A stretch of 64,000 nt of DNA, taken from NCBI RefSeq assembly GCF_001705235.1, contig NZ_MCGV01000001.1, forward strand, positions 1,054,001-1,118,000, read 5' to 3'. The translations under genes and the position numbers were made by a program. The stretch is from Clostridium pasteurianum (GTDB taxonomy: Bacteria; Bacillota; Clostridia; Clostridiales; Clostridiaceae). The notes under the pieces are model-generated. The model had not been told where the DNA came from. It was given only the letters and a program-made list of their open reading frames with translations, and made no database searches. Below are positions 30,120 to 38,740 of this stretch, piece by piece; position 1 is the stretch's first letter, and every line of letters begins with the position of its first letter.

Positions 30120-31253
30120 TTACTTTAGAGCTTCACCAAAATCCTTAATTAAATCACATACATCCTCAAGCCCTACTGATACTCTTACTAGCCTGTCACT
30201 TATTCCAAGTTTTATTCTTTCATGATGAGGTATTTCTGCATGTGACATTTTAGATGGATATGACACAATAGTTTCAACCCCTCCAAGACTTACCCCAACA
30301 GCTGCACATTTAACCCTCTTCATGAAGTTTTTTGCCCTTTCAATTGTATCTGTTTCAAAAGACAACACTGCACCGGGTCCATCTGCCTGTGAAAAATGGA
30401 TTTCGCGCCCAAAATGACTTGGTATTCCTGGATAATACACCCTTGTTACAAAAGAATTTAGTAGAAGCCATTTTGCAAGCTCTTCAGCATTTTTCTCCTG
30501 ATAAAGCATTCTAACCTTAAGAGTTTTAATCCCCCTTAAAAGCAGCCATGAATCCTGAGGTCCAAGTACCGCGCCAAAGGCATTTTGAACAAAATATATT
30601 CTATCTGCTAATTCCTTATTTTTAGCTACCACAAGACCTGCAACAACATCACTATGCCCATTTAAAAACTTCGTAGCACTGTGAACCACTATATCACAGC
30701 CAAGCTCCAGTGGTCTTTGAAGAAATGGTGACATAAAAGTATTATCAGCTATAACAAGCAGATTATATTCCTTTGCCAGTTTAACTATTTCCTTTATATT
30801 TGTTATCTTCATAAGTGGATTTGATGGAGTTTCTATGTAAATTGCTTTTGTATTTTCTTTCACAGCTTTCCTTACTTTATCCACATCCGTTGTATCTACA
30901 AGCTCACATTCTACTTCAAATCTGTTAAAAAACTGTGTGCTTATTCTATAAGTTCCGCCATAAACATCCTTAGGCACAATTATATGATCCTTAGCAGAAA
31001 AAATGCTTAGGACAGATGAAATTGCTGCCATTCCAGAGGAAAATGCAAAGCCCTTATACCCGCCTTCAAGAACAGCTATAGTATTTTCAAGAGCTGCCCT
31101 TGTTGGATTTCCAGATCTAGAATAATCATATTTAACATCACCATCAATATCGCTTTGATGAAAAGTTGAAGTTTGATATATAGGTACACTTAACGCCCCT
31201 GTAGTTTTATCCATTTCATAACCATTATGTATGAGTTTAGTTCCAAATTTCAT
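30120..31253 (-). CDS. metC: Cystathionine beta-lyase (Cys/Met PLP enzyme)
   Basis: A 377-residue fold-type I PLP enzyme. YSRSGNPTRAALENTIAVLE, SSGMAAISSVL, the PLP Lys in HSATKFLNGHSD and LGGVETIVSYPSKMSHAEIP define the family. It follows metI by 18 bases. That pair behind a SAM riboswitch copies the metI-metC arrangement of Bacillus, so cystathionine to homocysteine is the likely reaction. Beta and gamma specificity cannot be separated securely by sequence alone. Confidence 0.85.
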   Translation of the reverse strand: MKFGTKLIHNGYEMDKTTGALSVPIYQTSTFHQSDIDGDVKYDYSRSGNPTRAALENTIAVLEGGYKGFAFSSGMAAISSVLSIFSAKDHIIVPKDVYGGTYRISTQFFNRFEVECELVDTTDVDKVRKAVKENTKAIYIETPSNPLMKITNIKEIVKLAKEYNLLVIADNTFMSPFLQRPLELGCDIVVHSATKFLNGHSDVVAGLVVAKNKELADRIYFVQNAFGAVLGPQDSWLLLRGIKTLKVRMLYQEKNAEELAKWLLLNSFVTRVYYPGIPSHFGREIHFSQADGPGAVLSFETDTIERAKNFMKRVKCAAVGVSLGGVETIVSYPSKMSHAEIPHHERIKLGISDRLVRVSVGLEDVCDLIKDFGEALK

Positions 31254-31271
31254 ATTTTTCCCTCCTATACC

Positions 31272-32417
31272 TTAAAGTGCTCTATTTAAATCTTCTATTA
31301 AATCATCCACATTTTCTATCCCAACTGAAATTCTTAAAAGTTTATCTGTAATTCCAAGTTTTTCTTTTATATCATCCGGAATGTCTGAATGAGTTTGAGT
31401 GTATGGATAAGTAATTAAGCTTTCCACACCACCAAGACTTTCTGCAAAAATAATAACTTTCACCCTTTCCAGTATCTTCTCCGCAGTTTCGCAGCTATCA
31501 ACATAAAATGAAATCATGCTACCAAATCCTGAAGCCTGTTTAGCCAAGATATCATGTCCTGCATGTTCCTTTAATCCCGGATAAATCACTTTTGTTACCT
31601 TATCGTGAGTCTTTAAAAAGTTTGCTATCTTAATTGCATTTTTTTGCTGTTTATCGAGTCTTATAGAAAGAGTTTTTATTCCCCTTAAAGTAAGCCAGCT
31701 GTCAAAAGGTGAAAGCACCGCCCCTACAGAATTTTGTATAAATCTCAATTTAGAAATTAAATTTTCATCATTTAAAATAACAAATCCTGCTAAAGTATCA
31801 TTGTGACCACTTATATATTTTGTACCACTGTGAATTACAACATCACATCCAAGCTCTAGTGGCCTTTGATAGTATGGTGTCAAAAAAGTATTGTCCACAA
31901 TAAATAAAATCCCACATTCTTTGCATATTTCAGCTGATTTTTTTATATCTGTAATTTTCATTAGTGGATTAGTTGGACTTTCTATATACAGAGCTTTTGT
32001 ATTTTTTCTTATATTCTTATTTATATTATGAGTATCCGATGTATCTACATAAGTTGCTTCAATGCCATAATTTTTATAAATTTCTTCAAATATTCTATAG
32101 GTTCCACCGTACAAATCCTCAGAAACAATTATGTGATCTCCACTCTTAAATAAAGTTAAAACACTTGATATTGCAGCCATACCAGACGAATATGCAAAGC
32201 AAGCTTTTCCGCCTTCAAGTAATGCAATGGTTTTTTCAAGTTCTTCTCTTGTAGGATTTTGCGTTCTGGAATAATCATATCCTGTTCCCTTATTTAATCC
32301 TTCATGTCTAAATGCAGTAGTTTGATATATTGGATAACTTACTGCCCCTGTTCTAGTGTCAAAAGAAGTACCATGTACAGCTTTCGTTTCAAATTTTCTA
32401 CAATCAATACTATTCAT
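31272..32417 (-). CDS. metI: Cystathionine gamma-synthase / O-acetylhomoserine sulfhydrylase
   Basis: A 381-residue PLP enzyme that joins an activated homoserine to cysteine, or to sulfide, in methionine synthesis. YSRTQNPTREELEKTIALLE, SSGMAAISSVLTLF and the PLP Lys in HSGTKYISGHND are present. ATG 32417 follows GGAGGG; a longer reading from 32456 would begin inside the terminator hairpin and is rejected. It is the first gene after the S-box, so it should be switched off when SAM is plentiful. Confidence 0.85.
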   Translation of the reverse strand: MNSIDCRKFETKAVHGTSFDTRTGAVSYPIYQTTAFRHEGLNKGTGYDYSRTQNPTREELEKTIALLEGGKACFAYSSGMAAISSVLTLFKSGDHIIVSEDLYGGTYRIFEEIYKNYGIEATYVDTSDTHNINKNIRKNTKALYIESPTNPLMKITDIKKSAEICKECGILFIVDNTFLTPYYQRPLELGCDVVIHSGTKYISGHNDTLAGFVILNDENLISKLRFIQNSVGAVLSPFDSWLTLRGIKTLSIRLDKQQKNAIKIANFLKTHDKVTKVIYPGLKEHAGHDILAKQASGFGSMISFYVDSCETAEKILERVKVIIFAESLGGVESLITYPYTQTHSDIPDDIKEKLGITDKLLRISVGIENVDDLIEDLNRAL

Positions 32418-32430
32418 AAAATCCCTCCAA

Positions 32431-32472
32431 AAAATAAAACTGCTTCTTATCCACAAAAAATAAGAAGCAGTT
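32431..32472 (-). terminator. S-box expression-platform terminator
   Basis: AACTGCTTCTTA and TAAGAAGCAGTT form a 12-base stem followed by TTATTTTTT on the minus strand, directly before the metI ribosome site. SAM binding to the aptamer should favour this hairpin. Confidence 0.8.
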
Positions 32473-32478
32473 AAAACA

Positions 32479-32580
32479 TTCTCATCTCTCAGGATAAACC
32501 TGTAGGATTTAGCACATTTCCCATATATGGGCTGTTGCCGGACTTCATAGGGCCTATCCCTCCGTCACTCTTGATAAGAA
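32479..32580 (-). promoter_or_regulatory. SAM riboswitch (S-box) controlling metI-metC
   Basis: Read on the minus strand the aptamer has the S-box landmarks in order: CTTATCAAGAGTGACGGAGG, GGCCCTATGAAGTCCGGCAA, GTGCTAAATCC and CCTGAGAGATGAGAA closing the P1 helix. A terminator follows and then metI. It is in sense orientation to metI and downstream of mccA on the same strand. Confidence 0.9.
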
Positions 32581-32625
32581 AATATTTATTTAGTTTTCAA
32601 ATTTATTTACTAAGTTATTGATTAA

Positions 32626-32654
32626 ATTATATTACAACTTTTTTGCCCTGTCAA
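32626..32654 (-). promoter_or_regulatory. Promoter of the S-box-metI-metC unit
   Basis: TTGACA (32649-32654) and TATAAT (32626-32631) with a 17-base spacer are perfect consensus boxes. They lie between the mccA stop and the aptamer, giving a leader of about 200 bases. Confidence 0.8.
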
Positions 32655-32690
32655 ATATTAAATTTAAATCTTTTATATACTTTACCTAAT

Positions 32691-33602
32691 CTATCCAAAA
32701 ATATTTTTACTAAAGTATCTATCCCCCCTATCTGGGAATATGGTTACTATATTGCCGCTTTTAATATTCTTACTAAGCTTTAATGCAGCAGCTAAAGCAG
32801 CTCCTGATGAGCTCCCCACTACAAGCCCTTCTTTAAGTGCAAGCTGCCTAACCATATAAAAGGCTTCATCATCATTAACTTTAATGACTTCATCTACAAG
32901 CTTCATATCCATGGTATCCGGAATAAAATCATTGCCAATGCCTTCTATATCGTAACTTGCTTCTTCGCCGCCACCCATAGTAGAGCCCTCTGGATCTGCA
33001 AGTATTCCTTTTATATTTTTATTTTGTTCCTTTAAATATCGGGCTACCCCCGCATAGGTTCCACCGCTTCCTGCCCCTGCAACCAAATAATCAATTTTAC
33101 CTTCAAGATCCCTGTAAATTTCAGGCCCTGTTGTCTCATAATGTGCAATAGGATTAGCTGGATTTACAAATTGACCTAAACTTATAGCATTGGGTATGGT
33201 TTTTAAAAGTTCATTCGCCTTTTGAACTGCTCCTTGCATACCATTTTCTCTAGGAGTATTTACAATTTTTGCACCAAAAGCCTTCATAAGCGTCTGCTTT
33301 TCAAGTGAAAACTTCTCTGGAACAACAAATATAACATTATATCCTTTATTAATTGCAGCAAGAGCTATCCCTATTCCCGTATTTCCTGCCGTTCCCTCTA
33401 CTATGGTGTATCCTTTTTTTAACGTGCCCTTTTTCTCAGCAGCTTCTATCATATAAACGCCTATTCTGTCCTTGACACTTCCACCTGGATTAAAAAGTTC
33501 AAGCTTTGCAAATATATTGACTCCACTCTTAACTTCAATATTATTGAGTTTTACTATAGGAGTATTTCCTATAAGCTCTCTAACATCATTTACATATTTC
33601 AC
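32691..33602 (-). CDS. mccA: Cystathionine beta-synthase / cysteine synthase-type enzyme
   Basis: A 303-residue fold-type II PLP enzyme of the CysK/CBS family, without CBS regulatory domains. The PLP Lys is in ELFNPGGSVKDRIGV, the substrate loop is VEGTAGNTGIGIA, the phosphate-binding loop is AGAGSGGTYAGV, and VVGSSSGAALAAALK is near the end. It overlaps mccB by four bases. In the ubiG-mccB-mccA arrangement it should condense homocysteine with serine or O-acetylserine for reverse transsulfuration of methionine to cysteine. An ordinary O-acetylserine thiol-lyase role is possible. Confidence 0.88.
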   Translation of the reverse strand: MKYVNDVRELIGNTPIVKLNNIEVKSGVNIFAKLELFNPGGSVKDRIGVYMIEAAEKKGTLKKGYTIVEGTAGNTGIGIALAAINKGYNVIFVVPEKFSLEKQTLMKAFGAKIVNTPRENGMQGAVQKANELLKTIPNAISLGQFVNPANPIAHYETTGPEIYRDLEGKIDYLVAGAGSGGTYAGVARYLKEQNKNIKGILADPEGSTMGGGEEASYDIEGIGNDFIPDTMDMKLVDEVIKVNDDEAFYMVRQLALKEGLVVGSSSGAALAAALKLSKNIKSGNIVTIFPDRGDRYFSKNIFG

Positions 33603-34747
33603 TTTTCTACACTCCTTTCAAGTGCATTTAATAAATCGTCAATTAAATCCTCTACATTTTCTATGCCTACAGAAAGCCTTATAAGATTATCTACAATTCC
33701 AACTTTCTGTCTTATTTCATATGGAATTGCTGCATGTGTCATTGTAGCAGGATGGCATACGAGTGATTCTACTCCGCCAAGACTTTCCCCAAAAGTTATG
33801 AGCTTTAAATTTTCAAATAACTTTTTATAATCATATTCTTTTTTTACTACAAAAGATATTATGCCGCCATAGCCTAAAGCCTGCTTCTTTTGAATTTCGT
33901 GTCCAGGATGATCTTCAAGTCCAGGGTAATATACTTTTTCTATTTCTTTACTATGATTTAGGGCATTAGCAATCCTAAGTGCATTATCATTGTGCCTATC
34001 CATTCTCACTGCAAGAGTTTTTATACCCCTTATTAAAAGGAATGAATCAAAGGGTCCTAAGACTCCTCCTGTTGAATTCTGTATAAAGTGTATTTTCTCT
34101 GCTAGATCATTATTATTAACCACCACAAGTCCCGCAACTAAATCGCTGTGACCACCAAGATACTTTGTAGCACTGTGAATTACTATATCTGCACCAAGAG
34201 TAATTGGTCTTTGAAGATAAGGTGTCATAAAAGTGTTATCAACTATAGTAAGAAGTCCTTTTTCTTTTGCTATACCAGAAACTAATTTGATGTCTGTAAT
34301 ATCCATAAGTGGATTTGTAGGGCTTTCAATATATATGGCTTTTACATTTTTGTCTATATTTTTTTTAACTTCTTCTGGCTTTGAAGTATCAACTATTTTA
34401 TAACCTATACTAAAGTGATTAAATACTTTATCAAGTACTCTAAAAGTTCCTCCATAAACATTATTTGATATTATTATTGTATCTCCTGATTTGAACAATG
34501 ATAGAACAGCTGTAATGGCTGCCATTCCTGAGGCAAAAGCAAAACCTGCATAACCTTCCTCTAAATCAGAAATTAATTTTTCTAAAGCTTCTCTCGTTGG
34601 ATTCCCTGTTCTAGAATATTCATACCCCTTGTTTACGCCTAACTTTACTTGTTTAAAAGTAGAGGTTTGATATATTGGAACATTTACTGCGCCAGTAGTT
34701 TCATCTCCATCTTTACCTCCATGAATTAATAATGATTCAATTTTCAT
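33599..34747 (-). CDS. mccB: Cystathionine gamma-lyase (Cys/Met PLP enzyme)
   Basis: A 382-residue fold-type I PLP enzyme with YSRTGNPTREALEKLISDLE, ASGMAAITAVL, the PLP Lys in HSATKYLGGHSD and LGGVESLVCHPATMTHAAIP. It should cleave cystathionine to cysteine, 2-oxobutyrate and ammonia. It lies 14 bases after ubiG and is the middle gene of a three-gene operon under the cysteine T-box, which supports the cysteine-forming direction over the methionine-forming one assigned to metI-metC. Confidence 0.87.
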   Translation of the reverse strand: MKIESLLIHGGKDGDETTGAVNVPIYQTSTFKQVKLGVNKGYEYSRTGNPTREALEKLISDLEEGYAGFAFASGMAAITAVLSLFKSGDTIIISNNVYGGTFRVLDKVFNHFSIGYKIVDTSKPEEVKKNIDKNVKAIYIESPTNPLMDITDIKLVSGIAKEKGLLTIVDNTFMTPYLQRPITLGADIVIHSATKYLGGHSDLVAGLVVVNNNDLAEKIHFIQNSTGGVLGPFDSFLLIRGIKTLAVRMDRHNDNALRIANALNHSKEIEKVYYPGLEDHPGHEIQKKQALGYGGIISFVVKKEYDYKKLFENLKLITFGESLGGVESLVCHPATMTHAAIPYEIRQKVGIVDNLIRLSVGIENVEDLIDDLLNALERSVEK

Positions 34748-34761
34748 AATATCCCTCCTAA

Positions 34762-35385
34762 TTATTTAACTGCCTTTGCTATAAATATTGATGTTTCTGT
34801 ATATTCTCCCTTGCTAGAATGACCTTTACACTTTAAATCTGTATTTTCAATATCTATATTCTTAAATCCAGCATCCCTCAGCCAGCTTTGAATTTGATTA
34901 TTTGAAAAGCCAAGCCATTCATCAAACATTTCTTCCTTAGCCCACTCACCATTATGCTGCATAACATCTGATATGATTACTGTACCACCTTTCTTTAAAA
35001 CCCTGTACATTTCCTTTACAGCTTTTTCAGCATCCTTAACATGATGGAGTGCCATATTTATAAAAACAGCATCCATTGATTCATCAAATAAAGTCAAATT
35101 GTCAAGAGAAGACTTTAAAAGATAAATATTATTAAACTTTTTAGCCTCTGATGATCTCTTAAGTTCTCTAAGCATATTTACAGAATTGTCTATACTAAAA
35201 ACCATACTGGCATCTCCTGCAAGGGCAAGTGTTATAAAACCAGTGCCACATCCAAGATCGGCTGTAATTTTATCTTTCACATTTACCTTAGATAAAACCT
35301 TATACTTTAATCTTTCCTCAAAATACTCACTCCTTATCACATTCCACTTGGTAGCAATGTTATCAAAATACTGTACTGATCCCAT
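34762..35385 (-). CDS. ubiG: SAM-dependent methyltransferase of the ubiG-mccBA operon (YrrT-like)
   Basis: A 207-residue class I methyltransferase. The SAM site is ADLGCGTGFITLALAG, followed by acidic SIDNSVNML and motif NMALHHVKDAEKAVKEMYRV. The substrate is unknown; despite the name no ubiquinone role is expected in an anaerobe. It is the first gene of the T-box-controlled operon, like YrrT in the Bacillus sulfur operon, so it probably consumes SAM in methionine recycling. ATG 35385 is favoured because AAAGGGG is nine bases upstream; the ATG nine bases earlier sits on that site. Confidence 0.85.
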   Translation of the reverse strand: MGSVQYFDNIATKWNVIRSEYFEERLKYKVLSKVNVKDKITADLGCGTGFITLALAGDASMVFSIDNSVNMLRELKRSSEAKKFNNIYLLKSSLDNLTLFDESMDAVFINMALHHVKDAEKAVKEMYRVLKKGGTVIISDVMQHNGEWAKEEMFDEWLGFSNNQIQSWLRDAGFKNIDIENTDLKCKGHSSKGEYTETSIFIAKAVK

Positions 35386-35484
35386 GCTTAACATCCCCTT
35401 TTTAAAATTTCATAAAATAAATCCTGCTGTTTAAAATATACGTCATAAAATTTTGTATTAAAGTGCATTCCTTATAAAAACACT

Positions 35485-35771
35485 AAAAAAACTTCTACCC
35501 CTAAAATCTAGAGGCAGAAGTTATCCGCGATTCCACTCTAATTATCATATATAATAAAAAATATGAAAACTCATTAAATTCAGTACTAACATACCTTAAC
35601 GCTTTAATCGGGCGTACCCGCTGCCGTCTACTAAAATTTCGAAGCAGTACTCAGAGATGCATTCACACAAATTTACATCTAATCTCTTTCAGCCCATGGA
35701 GATTTCTCTTTTAAGACTTCCTTCATGCTACTATTTCTCATCGCAGTATTTAACTAAATTTATCTTATTTG
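35485..35771 (-). promoter_or_regulatory. Cysteine-specific T-box leader of ubiG-mccB-mccA
   Basis: The minus strand carries the conserved T-box AGAGTGGAATCGCGG (35525-35539) and a terminator stem AACTTCTGCC/GGTAGAAGTT with T-run (35485-35522). In the Stem I region, GAATGCATCTCTGAGTA places the specifier codon TGC (Cys) at 35659-35661. The TGGA in the T-box would pair with a tRNA ending UCCA, the discriminator of tRNA-Cys. Uncharged tRNA-Cys should prevent termination and switch the operon on. Confidence 0.9.
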
Positions 35772-35777
35772 TTATAT

Positions 35778-35806
35778 ATTATATTATGATTGCACCATTT
35801 TGTAAA
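35778..35806 (-). promoter_or_regulatory. Promoter of the T-box leader
   Basis: TTTACA (35801-35806) and TATAAT (35778-35783) lie 17 bases apart on the minus strand, about seven bases before the expected RNA start. Confidence 0.75.
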
Positions 35807-35900
35807 CACTTATAATATAATTTTCTATTACATATCAAAACATTTTTTAATGTATATGCCCTTTGCCAATACTATTTTCCCTTTTAATCCTTTGAAACAG

Positions 35901-36071
35901 CTACTTAAGTCTTATTTTTTGACTGCTTTCTATCTGTATGACAATTCCATCCTGAATAACTAAAGTTACAGAGCCGTATTTTATTTCTTTTATAAGCTTT
36001 GAAACTTTTTGCTTATAATATTCGTCTTTCACATTTTTAGACCCATACGTATTGCGATTTAATTCATTCAT
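35901..36071 (-). CDS. YezD-like small protein (DUF2292)
   Basis: A 56-residue protein beginning MNELNRNTYGSKNVKDEYYK and ending in the family block IKYGSVTLVIQDGIVIQIES before QKIRLK. The YGS-V-QDG-V-QIE pattern is that of DUF2292/YezD, a small protein of unknown function often found with sulfur-assimilation genes. GGGGGGAG stands seven bases before the ATG. It sits between the T-box operon and the nitrogenase-like operon, which fits a sulfur connection. Confidence 0.75.
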   Translation of the reverse strand: MNELNRNTYGSKNVKDEYYKQKVSKLIKEIKYGSVTLVIQDGIVIQIESSQKIRLK

Positions 36072-36285
36072 GAGAACTCCCCCCCATTACCCCATAATGC
36101 AAATCAGTTCTTTTCCATGTATTAATATCTGTATACTATGTTTTTTATTTCAATTAGACAACATTTATAATATAAATGCGCAATATTTCTTACTAAATAA
36201 ATTTGATTAATATAATTATATATCCTTTTTCTTACTGTAGTCAATAATATTTACAAAATTTATTATAATAAAAATATACAATTAC

Positions 36286-37137
<852 letters not shown>

Positions 37138-37175
37138 TCATTAATGCCATAATTTTTTCATCAACATTTTTTAAC

Positions 37176-38522
37176 TTAAGCACTGGCACTGACTATAACT
37201 GAGTATATCTTTTCAAGCAAAGTAAGTGCTCCTCTATATCCCACATAAGATTTTGACAAAACCACTTCATATGATGCCGGAAATCCAATTTCCACTATAG
37301 AACCTTTAAGCTCTTTAGCTATATCTCTTTCCCACGTAGTTCCAAAAATAATAGGCGGCTTGCGCCCAAAATCGGTTTTTCTTATTTTTTCATGAATAAC
37401 ATAACTGTCCTCTTCAAAATCCACATCTAGTAAGACATCATCTGCTATGTTCTTAAATTCTTCTCTGATACTATCTCTATATTTCTCCGGTGGATTTTCT
37501 GTAATAATTGCCTTAGCTGGTATAAGCCCCAATTGATTTACTAAAAACTTTGTAACTGCTAGATTATATGCACTGTCACCTACAATAGCAAACTTAGATG
37601 GAAGTCCCCACCAATACTCTGAATAAAAATCAGAAAAATCTTCTAGATATTCATAGTATCTTTTTTCCTCACTTTTAATAAATCCCTCTGCCTTTTCTCT
37701 GTCAATATGTGCAAACTCCACTACTTTTCTTAAAAAATCACTTGTTTCCTTTGCTCCTATTGGAATGGTAGAAATATGCAAATAAGGCTGATCATACTTT
37801 CCTTTTAGATGCTCTGCTGTTTTAAGTCCAAGCCATGGTGACAATACTAAATTGAATTCTGCTTTGGGAATATCCTTCCACTCGTGAACTCCTTTACTTT
37901 CATGACCAAACAGTATGTTAACTTTAAGTCCTATGCCTTCAAGTATTCTCTTTATTTCATTAAGGTCTCCTCTCCAAAAAGTATTAAAATATGGTAGAAG
38001 TGCCCACACGTTTACAAGACCTTTTTCTTTTGGTCCATCGTAATCACCTACATATTGATCTATAATAGCTTGGGCTACAAGTTCATGGCCTATAAAATTA
38101 TTTCCCTTAAATCCACCTGTTTCTGCACACACAATAGGAAGTCCATTTTCACGAAATTCACTTACTACAGATTCTGCATCATCCCCTATAGTATCTGGAA
38201 TACACCCTGTCATAACAACAAATAAATCTGCATCCATTACCTTAAAAGTACCTTCAATTAGCTCTCTTAATCTGTTTTCACCTCCAAATACAACTTCCTT
38301 TTCATGTATATTTGTGCATGGAACAGCAGATGCTCCGCCGTAGCCGCCACCTTGAAACCCATTATAAAATGCTATATTGCCGGTTTGTTTATCAACACAT
38401 CCAGGTCCACAGTGAGCTATGGGAATTACTCTTGGTATTGCAAAAGCACTGTGCATTGCTCCAATAGCGCAGCCGTACCTTACCTGCTCAATTGAATTTG
38501 ATTTTTCTTTTATATCTGACAT
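37176..38522 (-). CDS. marK: Nitrogenase-like catalytic component, beta subunit (NifK homologue)
   Basis: A 448-residue subunit that should form a heterotetramer with the marD product. Three P-cluster Cys equivalents are visible at 18 (RYGCAIGAMHSA), 42 (HCGPGCV) and 107 (TGCIPDTIGDD). It lacks the long N-terminal extension of molybdenum NifK and is about as long as the alternative-nitrogenase beta subunits. It is separated from marD by a 218-base gap with a structured GC-rich repeat, which may lower its expression. No nifE or nifN scaffold genes accompany it. Confidence 0.82.
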   Translation of the reverse strand: MSDIKEKSNSIEQVRYGCAIGAMHSAFAIPRVIPIAHCGPGCVDKQTGNIAFYNGFQGGGYGGASAVPCTNIHEKEVVFGGENRLRELIEGTFKVMDADLFVVMTGCIPDTIGDDAESVVSEFRENGLPIVCAETGGFKGNNFIGHELVAQAIIDQYVGDYDGPKEKGLVNVWALLPYFNTFWRGDLNEIKRILEGIGLKVNILFGHESKGVHEWKDIPKAEFNLVLSPWLGLKTAEHLKGKYDQPYLHISTIPIGAKETSDFLRKVVEFAHIDREKAEGFIKSEEKRYYEYLEDFSDFYSEYWWGLPSKFAIVGDSAYNLAVTKFLVNQLGLIPAKAIITENPPEKYRDSIREEFKNIADDVLLDVDFEEDSYVIHEKIRKTDFGRKPPIIFGTTWERDIAKELKGSIVEIGFPASYEVVLSKSYVGYRGALTLLEKIYSVIVSASA

Positions 38523-38580
38523 TGCTATTCACTCCTATATTATTAAGCTTCAATTCATAATTAAAAAACGTTTCTAATCA

Positions 38581-38729
38581 AGTTGGGGATTTTTCGTCAT
38601 CTAACGAGACGAAAAAGGTTGTAATCAGCTAGCGCCGAGGTGTGAGGTATTAACTTTGCTTCGCTCGTTAATAGGTGAAACCCCGCACCTTTTAGCGCCG
38701 TATTTTTGCCGCTAAAACCCTCAACTAAA
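38581..38729. repeat. GC-rich MITE-like palindrome between marD and marK
   Basis: Imperfect terminal inverted repeats (AGTTGGGGATTTTTCGTC at 38581-38598 and GCCGCTAAAACCCTCAACT at the right) enclose two hairpins: TTTTTCGTC/GACGAAAAA at 38590-38616 and a long stem from CTAGCGCCGAGGTG (38629-38642) to CACCTTTTAGCG (38686-38697) via ATTAAC/GTTAAT. It is much richer in G+C than its neighbours and carries no coding frame. It lies within an operon, so it will be transcribed. Confidence 0.6.
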
Positions 38730-38740
38730 ATTAATTCGCA

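Noticed and set aside
32418-32456. Longer N-terminus for metI
   Set aside because: It would begin inside the S-box terminator stem; ATG 32417 follows GGAGGG.
32479-32580. S-box acting as antisense RNA to mccA
   Set aside because: The aptamer reads on the same strand as mccA and its terminator leads directly into metI.
34762-35385. Ubiquinone methyltransferase
   Set aside because: The gene name is historical; an anaerobe with this operon context has no ubiquinone pathway, and the protein is a generic SAM methyltransferase.
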